From positions 1-18,455 of the forward strand of contig URSF01000040.1 of assembly GCA_900550445.1 (NCBI GenBank): 18,455 nucleotides of DNA, given 5' to 3'. Below the pieces are notes generated by a model that was not told the DNA's origin, made no database searches, and saw only the letters and a list, made by a program, of their open reading frames with translations. Made by a program: the position numbers and the translations under genes. Positions 1 through 6,712 of this stretch are shown here, one piece after another. The stretch's first letter is position 1. Every line of letters begins with the position of its first letter. This DNA comes from an uncultured Rhodospirillaceae bacterium (lineage in GTDB: Bacteria; Pseudomonadota; Alphaproteobacteria; CAAGCB01; CAG-977).

Positions 1-54
1 TTTACCGGTCTAAAAATGATTGTCAAAAAGTCTAAAAATAATTGTCGCGCTACA
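1..54 (-). mobile_element. Probable terminus of an IS21-like (or other rve/DDE) element
   Basis: Two 17-nt direct repeats (8-24 and 30-46, pattern GTCTAAAAATNATTGTC, one mismatch) occur with a 22-bp period. Read on the minus strand they follow TGT at 54-52, so the strand starts TGTAGCGCGACAATTATT and continues inward with repeated GACAAT..TTTAGAC units. A TGT tip followed by several spaced transposase-binding repeats is how IS21-family and Tn7/Mu-like ends are built. No transposase is visible because the element would extend left of the window. A two-site operator for a regulator is the main alternative. Confidence 0.35.
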
Positions 55-100
55 TGCCTGTTTACTAAATTAGAGTATACATCTTTTCTTTCTAACAATG

Positions 101-220
101 TTGGCGAATAAGGTCTTGTGCCCAATAAGCCAAGCCGTCTTTATCTGAGTACGGTTTTCGAACATCCGCCCACCGGTAACAGGTGGGTTTTTGTTTAGCT
201 TGTTGATAATAACAAAAAGG
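101..220 (+). promoter_or_regulatory. Structured leader of the barrel gene at 231 (terminator-like hairpin plus SD-adjacent hairpin)
   Basis: Three inverted repeats precede the gene. TTGGC (101-105) can pair with GCCAA (129-133). CCCACC (169-174) pairs with GGTGGG (182-187) and is followed at once by TTTTT (188-192), the form of an intrinsic terminator. The same T-run belongs to TTTTTGTT (188-195), which is perfectly complementary to AACAAAAA (211-218), directly before the GG of the AAGG Shine-Dalgarno. The hairpin may simply end transcription entering from the left, or it may be an attenuator. No convincing sigma-70 promoter was found; TATACA at 76-81 is a possible -10 with a poor -35. Confidence 0.4.
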
Positions 221-230
221 TGTTCATGAT

Positions 231-851
231 ATGAAAAAGCTTTTTTTAATTCCAGCGGCGTTAACCACTTTGTTCTGCACAAATGCGAACGCTGCAGAAA
301 TCAAGCCGTTCGCAGGTTTTTCAATTAATTACAGTGAATTTGACGGCGACAGTGAAGGTATGGAAATTGTTGAAGATACACTTGCCTCTTTTACCGTCAG
401 CGGCGGACTGCGCTTTAACCGTTATTTTTCGGCCGAGGCTTTTTATCAAAAATCAGGCAGAGAAGACAAAATCAATACCGGATATTATTTAATCTCAACA
501 GGAACGCCGGTTTCTATCGAATCGAAAGTCAGATTTGACGCTTTCGGAATTGATTTAAAGGGATATGTGCCGACCAGCATTGACCGGCTGACCGTTTTCG
601 GAGCCATCGGTCTGGCGCAGTATAAATTCAAAGAAACTCTGGTTATGACGGAACTGTTATCCGGTCAGAGTCTGTCTGAAAAAGGCAGCGAAAAAAATAC
701 CGGATACAGATTCGGCGTCGGCGCGGAATTTCGTTTAACCGACAACTGGTCCCTGAACGTTGCAGGGCGCTATGTCAAGCTGAACAACGGATCCGACGAC
801 GTCATTGACGATTTATCCGAAGTATCCTTTGGCGCAAAATACACGTTTTAA
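231..851 (+). CDS. Outer-membrane beta-barrel protein (OmpA/OmpW-like small barrel)
   Basis: A 206-residue protein with a clear signal peptide (MKKLF, hydrophobic core, cleavage near residues 21-22 after ANA). The mature part consists of alternating amphipathic strands such as FAGFSINYSEF, RYFSAEAFYQ and RFGVGAEFRLT. It ends in YTF, the terminal aromatic residue expected for BAM-assembled barrels. Size and pattern fit the small 8-stranded 'outer membrane beta-barrel' families (PF13505-like). Start: ATG 231 gives the signal peptide, with AAGG at 217-220. An out-of-frame ATG at 226 is ignored. The gene is alone on its strand, has a structured leader and ends at a strong terminator. Its cargo or partner is unknown and nothing links it to the selenium cluster except proximity. 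Confidence 0.8.
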   Translation: MKKLFLIPAALTTLFCTNANAAEIKPFAGFSINYSEFDGDSEGMEIVEDTLASFTVSGGLRFNRYFSAEAFYQKSGREDKINTGYYLISTGTPVSIESKVRFDAFGIDLKGYVPTSIDRLTVFGAIGLAQYKFKETLVMTELLSGQSLSEKGSEKNTGYRFGVGAEFRLTDNWSLNVAGRYVKLNNGSDDVIDDLSEVSFGAKYTF

Positions 852-864
852 CAAATGAAACAGC

Positions 865-894
865 AAAAAGCCCCTTATTCAGGGGCTTTTTTTT
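865..894 (+). terminator. Bidirectional intrinsic terminator
   Basis: AAAAAGCCCC (865-874), loop TTATTCA, then GGGGCTTTTT with T to 894: a 10-bp stem followed by a T-run, 13 bp after the barrel gene stop. The A-run on the other side gives the minus strand a T-run too, so it can also end the convergent mrp transcript, whose stop is at 905. Confidence 0.9.
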
Positions 895-904
895 AACCAA
901 TTCC

Positions 905-1726
905 TTAAACCATTTTTTCCAGCATATCGGCAATCGGGTTCAAACCGTCCGTATTGACCTGTTCGACTTTACCCTGATCGCACGCCGCGGCCACCGCCGG
1001 ATCAATCGGCAGACGCGCCGTTGTTTCTATGCCAAATTCCGCCGCCGTTTCTTTCAGACGGGATTTACCGAATACTTCCAACTCTTTGCCGCAGTCGGGG
1101 CATTTGAAATAAGACATGTTTTCAACCAGCCCCAAAATCGGAATATTCATCATTTTCGCCATCTTAACCGCTTTGCCGACAATCATCGACACCAATTCCT
1201 GCGGCGAAGTAACAACTATAATCCCGTCAACGGGCAAAGACTGGAATACCGTCAGCGGCACATCCCCCGTTCCCGGCGGCATATCGACAAACATAACGTC
1301 AACGTCGTTCCAGACGACTTCCGTCCAGAACTGGCGCACGGTGCCGCCGATAATCGGGCCGCGCCACAATACCGGGTCACTGTCGTTTTCCAGCAACAGA
1401 TTAACTGACATCATTTCAATGCCCGTTTCCGTCACGGCCGGCATAATTCCCAATTCGTTGCCGAACGCTTTCTGCGTCACGCCGAAAGCTTTCGGAATTG
1501 ACGGGCCGGTGATGTCCGCGTCCAAAACGGCCGTTTTCAGTCCGCGGCGGTTCAGCGCCACCGCCAGCATCGACGTGACCAGAGATTTTCCGACGCCGCC
1601 CTTGCCGCTGACAATCCCGATGACTTTTTTGATTTTGCTTAATTCGTTGGGCTTGTCCTTTTGAATTTCTTTTCTTTCACCGCAATTAGCGCTGCAGTTG
1701 GCGCAGTCATGATTGCAATCGGCCAT
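905..1726 (-). CDS. Mrp/NBP35-family Fe-S cluster carrier P-loop ATPase
   Basis: A 273-residue member of the Mrp/ApbC/NBP35 ParA-like NTPases, cytosolic proteins that bind and transfer Fe-S clusters to apo-proteins. It has the deviant Walker A GKGGVGKS (residues 41-48), a LDADITGPSIP switch region, VDMPPGTGD (Walker B-like) and the family's conserved CPDC pair (C209, C212) that bridges the cluster in the dimer. The N-terminus carries an extra Cys-rich segment (CNHDCANCSANC), as in Nbp35-type proteins. Start: ATG 1726, because AGGAGG sits 5 nt upstream. The longer reading frame to 1783 would run through the promoter. It is monocistronic and convergent with the upstream barrel gene. A role in maturing Fe-S Mo hydroxylases would fit the neighbourhood but is inference. 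Confidence 0.93.
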   Translation of the reverse strand: MADCNHDCANCSANCGERKEIQKDKPNELSKIKKVIGIVSGKGGVGKSLVTSMLAVALNRRGLKTAVLDADITGPSIPKAFGVTQKAFGNELGIMPAVTETGIEMMSVNLLLENDSDPVLWRGPIIGGTVRQFWTEVVWNDVDVMFVDMPPGTGDVPLTVFQSLPVDGIIVVTSPQELVSMIVGKAVKMAKMMNIPILGLVENMSYFKCPDCGKELEVFGKSRLKETAAEFGIETTARLPIDPAVAAACDQGKVEQVNTDGLNPIADMLEKMV

Positions 1727-1754
1727 GATATCCTCCTGATTAAAACCTGCCATT

Positions 1755-1783
1755 CGTATAGCGCGATAAACGGCGCGCGTCAA
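1755..1783 (-). promoter_or_regulatory. Sigma-70-type promoter of the mrp-family gene
   Basis: On the minus strand TTGACG (1783-1778), a 17-nt spacer and TATACG (1760-1755) lie about 30 nt before the AGGAGG-preceded ATG at 1726. Both hexamers are near consensus and the spacing is ideal. Confidence 0.75.
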
Positions 1784-1840
1784 TTAAAGACTCCCGGTTT
1801 CTTTTATGATATACTGCCCGGCGTGATAAAAGGAAAGCCC

Positions 1841-2611
1841 ATGAATCAAAAAAAACTGCCCTTTTCAGCCAAAGCCGACGCTTATGCCAAAGGCCGCCCC
1901 GGATATCCCGCCGCGGCGATATCGTTTTTAAAACAAAAAGGAATCGGCTCCGGCGCGCACATTGCCGACGTCGGCGCGGGAACGGGGCTGTTTTCAAAGG
2001 CACTGCTGGTAACGGGCGCGGAAGTCTTTGCCGTTGAACCCGACGACGCCATGCGCGCCAAAGCCGCCGCCGCTTTGTCCGTTTTTCCTTTGTTTCACGA
2101 AATAAAAGGCAGTGCGGAACAAATTCCCCTGCCCGGCGGCAGTATGAATTTCGTTTCCGCCGCACAGGCTTTTCACTGGTTTGACAAAGATTCCTTTAAA
2201 CGCGAATGCCGCCGGATATTAGTGCCCGGCGGAAAAATCGTTTTGATCTGGAACGTTGAAGTTTTCGGTTCGGATTTTTTCAGGGATTACGGCGAAGTCT
2301 TAAAAAAACATACATACGCGGCCGGACAGACAAAAGAAGAAGCAAATTACAGCATAGAAGATTACTTTTTTAAGCCCGCGGAATCTTTTCTGGATACGTT
2401 TGAACGCGCGGAATTTCCGAACGATCTGGCGCTGGATCGGGATACTTTTGTTTTCAAATCGTTATCTTCTTCCGCCGCGCCGGCCGCGGGCGACGAAAGA
2501 TATGCCGCCTTTACCGACGAACTGGAACAAGTGTTCGACCGGCATCAGAAAAACGGCGTGTTGACCTATCCCAACAAAACCGTTTTATATTTCGGCGAAA
2601 TCGCGCTTTAA
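1841..2611 (+). CDS. Class I SAM-dependent methyltransferase (Methyltransf_11 type)
   Basis: A 256-residue Rossmann-fold methyltransferase. Motif I is VADVGAGTGLFS (around residues 42-53) for SAM binding. It is followed by the acidic motif II region (VFAVEPDDAMR), SAEQIPLPGGSMNFVSAAQAFHWF (motif IV, with the AFHWF signature of this subfamily) and LVPGGKIVLIWN. Substrate unknown; relatives act on small molecules. Start: ATG 1841, with AAGGAA 7 nt upstream. The frame is open further left to 1661, but that part lies antisense in the mrp-family gene and its promoter. Its TAA (2609-2611) overlaps the TAA of yqeC on the other strand (2608-2610), with no terminator between. A possible -10 (TATACT, 1810-1815) lacks a good -35. 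Confidence 0.85.
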   Translation: MNQKKLPFSAKADAYAKGRPGYPAAAISFLKQKGIGSGAHIADVGAGTGLFSKALLVTGAEVFAVEPDDAMRAKAAAALSVFPLFHEIKGSAEQIPLPGGSMNFVSAAQAFHWFDKDSFKRECRRILVPGGKIVLIWNVEVFGSDFFRDYGEVLKKHTYAAGQTKEEANYSIEDYFFKPAESFLDTFERAEFPNDLALDRDTFVFKSLSSSAAPAAGDERYAAFTDELEQVFDRHQKNGVLTYPNKTVLYFGEIAL

Positions 2612-3306
2612 AAAATTTCAGGTGCCGGAAACAACGACGCCGTTTCGCATTTTATGCCTTTTAAATAAAAAGCGATACGTTCCGCCGCCTTTAAACGAAC
2701 CGGATCGCCGTCGGCTTTGTTCAGCAGAACAACGCACGGAAAAGGCGTTTTTTCCAAATACCCTTTTTCAATGATCTTCGTTACGTCGCGCGGCGTAATC
2801 CGTTTGTCTTCATTATCGGTTTTTAAAATTTTCATAACTTCTTCGGTTCTGAAACAAACGTCTTTCAATTTCCGTCCGATGCAATCCAACCCGACGACAA
2901 TAACGACAATATCCGTTTGCACCGGTAAAACGGGTTCGCTGTTTATCGGCGCTTTCAACGGTTTCATTTTAGCGCCGTCGGCTTCGTTAATCACCACGTC
3001 CGCCGATTTCAAAGTCTGTTCGACAACGGCCATATCCGCCATGCCGATTTTGCGTTCGTCAAACGGCCTGCCTACAACGACAAATCCGTCAGCGGCCAGT
3101 TTTTGCCGGATATCGGCGGACTGCCAGGCCAGCAAAGAACGCGGCCGCGGGTGTTTCATCTTTGTGGTCGTCATAACGGCGGTTTTCAACCCCTGCGCGC
3201 GGTATTCCGCCGCCAGCGTGCGCAAAACGCTGGTTTTTCCGCCGCCGCCGACAACGGAAATCAAACGCGGGCGATATTGTCCGAACAACAGCGCATGCAA
3301 GTTCAT
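2608..3306 (-). CDS. yqeC: YqeC, selenium-dependent Mo hydroxylase accessory protein (P-loop)
   Basis: A 232-residue protein with an N-terminal P-loop (VVGGGGKTSVLRT, residues 18-30), TTTKM and a later INEADGAKMKPLKAP motif. This is the pattern of the YqeC family (TIGR03172), one of the marker proteins of the selenium-dependent molybdenum hydroxylase trait. The family is thought to act in maturation of the labile-selenium Mo enzyme in the cytosol; the reaction is not established. Its ATG overlaps the stop of the upstream aminotransferase gene (ATGA at 3303-3306), so the two are probably translationally coupled in the minus-strand operon DUF3343, class V lyase, yqeC. Length is normal for the family. 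Confidence 0.88.
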   Translation of the reverse strand: MNLHALLFGQYRPRLISVVGGGGKTSVLRTLAAEYRAQGLKTAVMTTTKMKHPRPRSLLAWQSADIRQKLAADGFVVVGRPFDERKIGMADMAVVEQTLKSADVVINEADGAKMKPLKAPINSEPVLPVQTDIVVIVVGLDCIGRKLKDVCFRTEEVMKILKTDNEDKRITPRDVTKIIEKGYLEKTPFPCVVLLNKADGDPVRLKAAERIAFYLKGIKCETASLFPAPEIF

Positions 3307-4436
3307 TTTAAAAATTCCCCGATCGAATACAGTACTGTTTCCAGATCCTGTTTTGATGTAAAAAAGCCCGGAGAAAAGCGCACCGTTCCCTGAGGAAAAG
3401 TTCCCAAAGTCTTATGCGCGTTCGGGGCGCAATGCATGCCGCAGCGCGTCATAACGCCAAATTCGGATTCCAGAAAAAACGCTGCGTCCGCATTGTCTTT
3501 GCCGATAAAGTCCGCGGAAATGACGCCCGTGCGCCCTTCACCGGCCGGCAGTCCGACCGGACGCAGTTTTTTAAAAGCCTTTAATCCGTCCAGCAAAAAC
3601 GCCGTATCCGCCGCAATTTTGGATTTTATGTTATGCGCTTTGACGAAATCCAGCGCGGCGTTTAAAGCGTAAATACCGCTTAAGTTCGGCGTGCCGGGTT
3701 CAAACTTGTCGGGCAAAAAAGAAGGAACGTTTTCCGTATCTGAAATGCTGCCCGTGCCGCCGGCGATCAACGGATCCAGAATTTCCGCCAGCCTTTCGGA
3801 CAACAAAAGCCCGCCCAGCCCCGGCGCGGCCATCAACCCTTTGTGCGCCGAAAAAGCCAGCCCGTCAAATCCGCAGGCGTCAAAGTCGATTTTTTCAATT
3901 CCGGCCGTCTGCGCCGCGTCAATCAAAACAAAAGCCCCCGTTTTCCGGCATTCCTCCGCCGCCGATTCAACCGGCTGAATCGTCCCGCAGACGTTTGAAG
4001 CGTGCGTTAAAACGACCGCCTTTGTTCCCGGCAGTTTTTCCCGGAAATCGCTAAAATCGAAAACGCCCGTATCCGACGATTTTATCCGGTAAAAATCAGC
4101 CCCGGTCTGGCGCAAAGGACGCATAACGGCATTATGTTCCAGCGAAGAAACCAAAACTTTCTCCCCTGCCCGCAGCAATCCTTTTATCAGCATATTCAGC
4201 GACGTCGTCGCCCCGGCCGTAAAAATAACGCGGCGCGGGTCTTTTACGCCGGTCATATCGGCGATTTTTTCACGCGTTTTCAAAACGATATCGCCGACCT
4301 CGTAAGCCAGCGCATACCCCCCGCGCGCAACGTTGACGCCCGCCTGCGTCAAATAGCGGGCGCAGGCTTCGGCAACGCCGTCCGCTTTGGGAAAAGCCGT
4401 CGCCGCGTTATCCATATAAATCAGTCGTTTTTCCAT
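3303..4436 (-). CDS. Class V aminotransferase, cysteine desulfurase/selenocysteine lyase-like
   Basis: A 377-residue PLP enzyme of fold type I: YMDNAATAFPKA at the N-terminus, TAGATTSLN, SSLEHNAV (H101 stacks on PLP), DAAQTAG (D163) and the Schiff-base lysine in FSAHKG (K199). The C-terminal RCGMHCAP loop holds the candidate catalytic cysteines (C332, C336). The whole matches the EF2568-type class V family (TIGR01977), which co-occurs with SelD and YqeB/YqeC. The likely reaction is release of S or Se from Cys/Sec as a persulfide/perselenide for SelD or for cofactor insertion. Selenium as the preferred element is inferred from context. Start ATG 4436 overlaps the end of the DUF3343 gene by 16 nt; ATG 4415 is a possible later start. 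Confidence 0.88.
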   Translation of the reverse strand: MEKRLIYMDNAATAFPKADGVAEACARYLTQAGVNVARGGYALAYEVGDIVLKTREKIADMTGVKDPRRVIFTAGATTSLNMLIKGLLRAGEKVLVSSLEHNAVMRPLRQTGADFYRIKSSDTGVFDFSDFREKLPGTKAVVLTHASNVCGTIQPVESAAEECRKTGAFVLIDAAQTAGIEKIDFDACGFDGLAFSAHKGLMAAPGLGGLLLSERLAEILDPLIAGGTGSISDTENVPSFLPDKFEPGTPNLSGIYALNAALDFVKAHNIKSKIAADTAFLLDGLKAFKKLRPVGLPAGEGRTGVISADFIGKDNADAAFFLESEFGVMTRCGMHCAPNAHKTLGTFPQGTVRFSPGFFTSKQDLETVLYSIGEFLK

Positions 4437-4663
4437 ACCTGTTCCGCCTGTTCCCCGTCATAAAGATACACCGCGTCCGCTTCGCCCCCCAGCAAAGCGA
4501 AATAATCCGTCCGCCCGTCTTGCGGTTCAAACGCCAGACATGTTCCGCAGGACGACGACACTCTGCGCGGTACGGGGCGCAGCGACGCGCGGATTCCCGC
4601 CGCCCGCAGTTTTTCCGCCGCCTGCATCGCCCCGAAATGAGAATGAAAAGTCGCTATATACAT
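4421..4663 (-). CDS. DUF3343 protein, putative Se/S carrier
   Basis: An 80-residue protein, MYIATFHSHFGAMQAAEKL followed by an arginine- and proline-rich turn, then SSCGTCLAF with a CxxC pair, and a C-terminal strand (VYLYDG). Size and pattern match DUF3343, annotated as a putative Se/S carrier because of its frequent placement beside selenium genes. The cysteine pair would carry the chalcogen as a persulfide or perselenide. Start: ATG 4663. The frame is open to 4876, but the extra 71 codons lie antisense over the leader of the divergent operon and do not look like protein. No strong Shine-Dalgarno precedes 4663. It is the first gene of the minus-strand operon and overlaps the lyase gene by 16 nt. 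Confidence 0.82.
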   Translation of the reverse strand: MYIATFHSHFGAMQAAEKLRAAGIRASLRPVPRRVSSSCGTCLAFEPQDGRTDYFALLGGEADAVYLYDGEQAEQVWKND

Positions 4664-4764
4664 ACAACAGAAGATAACATTAAAATCATTTTTTTGAATC
4701 TTTTTCTTGCCCTGTAAAAATAATGATATAACCTTACGATTAAGGGCGACGGTGTTTCCGATCG

Positions 4765-4882
4765 TTTTCCGGGTCCGCCGATAATGGCCATAACCGGAAA
4801 AAATCTGAAAAAACGCGTCTGATTTGGGTTCGTCTTCCGCTTTGGAAAATTTCAAATGCGGCTGAGCCATAACCAAAAAGGA
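4765..4882 (+). promoter_or_regulatory. Tandem hairpin RNA motif (copies A and B), candidate cis-regulatory RNA of the selenium operon
   Basis: Copy A: P1 TTTTCCGG (4765-4772) pairs perfectly with CCGGAAAA (4794-4801). Inside lie GTCCGCC, loop GATAAT, then GGCCATAA, with GCC/GGC forming a short P2. Copy B: P1 TTTGG (4823-4827) pairs with CCAAA (4873-4877). Inside lie GTTCGTCTT, a P2 hairpin (CCGCTTTG with CAAA-T-GCGG, loop GAAAATTT), then CTGAGCCATAA. Both share G-GTYCGYC on the 5' side and CCATAA-CC on the 3' side. The AGGA Shine-Dalgarno (4879-4882) follows P1 of copy B within 2 nt, so folding could control translation of the gene at 4887. A third copy lies before the TonB receptor gene. 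Not assigned to a known riboswitch. No convincing promoter was found in 4664-4764. Confidence 0.6.
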
Positions 4883-4886
4883 TTAC

Positions 4887-5642
4887 ATGATGAATAAATA
4901 TATCTCGGCAGCTCTGGGAGTCTGCCTGTTTTCTACAACCGCGCAATCCGCGGACATTACCAGCTCTTTTTATATTCCGACCAAAACGGTCATGAGCGAT
5001 ACGACCTTTACCTACGGTCATTCCGTTGACGACAACGCCGCAAAAAAGAAAAGCTATTCCAGAACCGTAAAAGAAGAACTGACCTACGGTTTTAACGACG
5101 CTGTCGCTCTGCGCGTTTCCGGATCCCGCAACTGGGCAAGAACGGCGGGAAACGGCAATCATTCAAATTCAAACACGTCGGGAATCGGCGCTTTGTGGAA
5201 ACCGGTCAACGGCGCAAAGTTCAAAATGCTGACGACTCTGGATTTCACCAACGTTTCAGATACAAAAAGCTATGCCGGTATGGTTCAGTTCGGTTATCTG
5301 CCCGTCAGCAACTGGACGCTGTTGGCGCGTTTCTATTATACGGAATCCCGCGATAACAGCCTGAACACACACGAACCGGCCGTTCAGCTGGGCGTTTATA
5401 CCAAACAGGGAAAAATCAGCGGATTCGCCGGCGTTCGTTACGGTAAAACAAACCAGCAGCATTCGGATACGGTCGAAACGACGACTTTGGCCGTCAACGC
5501 CGATTATCAGTTTAACGACAAACTGGCGTTGGGGCTGCGCACAACCTATTTGTTAGATAAGGAAGTCCACAAAAAAACAACCGACAATCTTGACAAATAT
5601 GACAACTACACCGTCGGTATTAACTTAAAATACTTGTTTTAA
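4887..5642 (+). CDS. Outer-membrane beta-barrel protein, first gene of the selenium operon
   Basis: A 251-residue exported protein: signal peptide (MNKYISAALGVCLFSTTAQSA, cleavage near residue 22), then repeated amphipathic strands. Examples are EELTYGFNDAVALRVSGSRNW, WTLLARFYYTES and LALGLRTTYLL, ending in LKYLF with terminal Phe. This is a typical 12- to 14-strand barrel of unrecognised family. Two in-frame ATGs occur; 4890 has better spacing (7 nt) from AGGA than 4887 (4 nt), so translation may start at the second Met. The stop is 11 nt before yedE, whose Shine-Dalgarno overlaps it (TAAGGGG), so the gene is in the yedE-selD operon. The context suggests passage of a selenium compound across the outer membrane, but nothing in the protein proves it. 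Confidence 0.78.
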   Translation: MMNKYISAALGVCLFSTTAQSADITSSFYIPTKTVMSDTTFTYGHSVDDNAAKKKSYSRTVKEELTYGFNDAVALRVSGSRNWARTAGNGNHSNSNTSGIGALWKPVNGAKFKMLTTLDFTNVSDTKSYAGMVQFGYLPVSNWTLLARFYYTESRDNSLNTHEPAVQLGVYTKQGKISGFAGVRYGKTNQQHSDTVETTTLAVNADYQFNDKLALGLRTTYLLDKEVHKKTTDNLDKYDNYTVGINLKYLF

Positions 5643-5653
5643 GGGGCTGTTTT

Positions 5654-6712
5654 ATGAGTGAAAAAAAATTTCTGGTTCTTACGGGATTGATCATCGGCGC
5701 GATTTCGGTCGCGCTGACGGTTTACGGCAATCCGGGCAATATGGGATTCTGCATTGCCTGTTTTATCCGCGATACGGCGGGATCGCTGAAGCTGCATTCC
5801 GCTCCGGTCGTTCAGTACATGCGTCCCGAAATTATCGGACTGGTGCTGGGAGCGGCTTTGTCTGCGCTGATCCGGCGCGAATTTACGCCTAAAGGCGGCA
5901 GTTCGCCTCTGATCCGGTTTGTCGTCGGATTTTTTGTCATGCTGGGCGCTTTGGTCTTTTTAGGCTGTCCGTTCCGCATGATTCTGCGGTTGGCGGGCGG
6001 TGATCTGAATGCTGTCGCGGCCGTAGTGGGATTCGTCGCGGGCATCGGCGCGGGCGTGTTTTTCCTGAAACGGGGATTTTCGCTGAACCGCGCTTATCCG
6101 CAGTCGAAAATCGAAGGATTGGCTTTTTCGATTCTGCAAATCGTTTTCCTGATCGTCTTTGCCGCTTTGCCTGCCGTTCTGGTATTCAGTACAAGCGGTC
6201 CGGGATCGATGCACGCGCCGTTCCTGTTATCTTTGGGCGCGGGGTTGGCCGTCGGATTTTTTGCGCAGAAAAGCCGTCTGTGCATGGCCGGCGGAATCCG
6301 CGACCTGTTTTTGTTTAAGGACATAACGTTGTTGCTGGGCTTTCTGGCAATCTTTGCGGCGGCGTTGATCGCCAATCTGGCCGTCGGAAAATTCCAGCTG
6401 GGATTTGAAGGACAACCGGTCGCGCATACCCAGCAGCTGTGGAATTTCCTGGGCATGAGCATCGTCGGATTCGGATCCGTCCTTTTGGGCGGCTGTCCTT
6501 TGCGCCAGCTGATTTTGTCCGGCGAAGGTAATACCGATTCGGCCATGACCATTCTGGGATTTGCCGCCGGAGCCGCCTTTGCCCATAACTTCAGCCTGGC
6601 TTCGTCGGGCGCCGGCGCAACGGCAGGCGGCAAAGCCGTCGTTATCATCGGTCTGGTCATCTTGACTTTGATTGCCTTTTTCGGCACCTTCAAAAAAGGA
6701 GAAAACAAATGA
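5654..6712 (+). CDS. yedE: YedE-family putative selenium transporter
   Basis: A 352-residue polytopic inner-membrane protein with about nine or ten hydrophobic segments. It holds two YeeE/YedE-type halves marked by GCPFRMILRLAGGD (first half) and GGCPLRQLILSGEGNTD (second half). Other conserved cysteines lie in GFCIACFIRDTAG and SRLCMAGGIRD, the second being a repeat of the first. This is the selenium-associated branch (TIGR04112). Members are predicted to import a selenium or sulfur species through conserved cysteines, by analogy with the thiosulfate transporter YeeE. The stop overlaps the ATG of the TusA-like gene (ATGA, 6709-6712); family members are usually followed by a YedF/TusA partner, as here. 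The selenium substrate is family- and context-based. Confidence 0.9.
   Translation: MSEKKFLVLTGLIIGAISVALTVYGNPGNMGFCIACFIRDTAGSLKLHSAPVVQYMRPEIIGLVLGAALSALIRREFTPKGGSSPLIRFVVGFFVMLGALVFLGCPFRMILRLAGGDLNAVAAVVGFVAGIGAGVFFLKRGFSLNRAYPQSKIEGLAFSILQIVFLIVFAALPAVLVFSTSGPGSMHAPFLLSLGAGLAVGFFAQKSRLCMAGGIRDLFLFKDITLLLGFLAIFAAALIANLAVGKFQLGFEGQPVAHTQQLWNFLGMSIVGFGSVLLGGCPLRQLILSGEGNTDSAMTILGFAAGAAFAHNFSLASSGAGATAGGKAVVIIGLVILTLIAFFGTFKKGENK

Noticed and set aside
188..218. A fourth copy of the GTYCG/CCATAA motif before the gene at 231
   Set aside because: It has an SD-adjacent helix and a GATAAT segment, as in copy A, but lacks both conserved loop strands.
1661..1840. N-terminal extension of the methyltransferase
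   Set aside because: It overlaps the mrp-family gene start and promoter. ATG 1841 has a good Shine-Dalgarno and fits the family length.
4664..4876. N-terminal extension of the DUF3343 protein
   Set aside because: The added residues have no domain character and are antisense to the conserved hairpin motif. The family is about 80 residues, matching ATG 4663.
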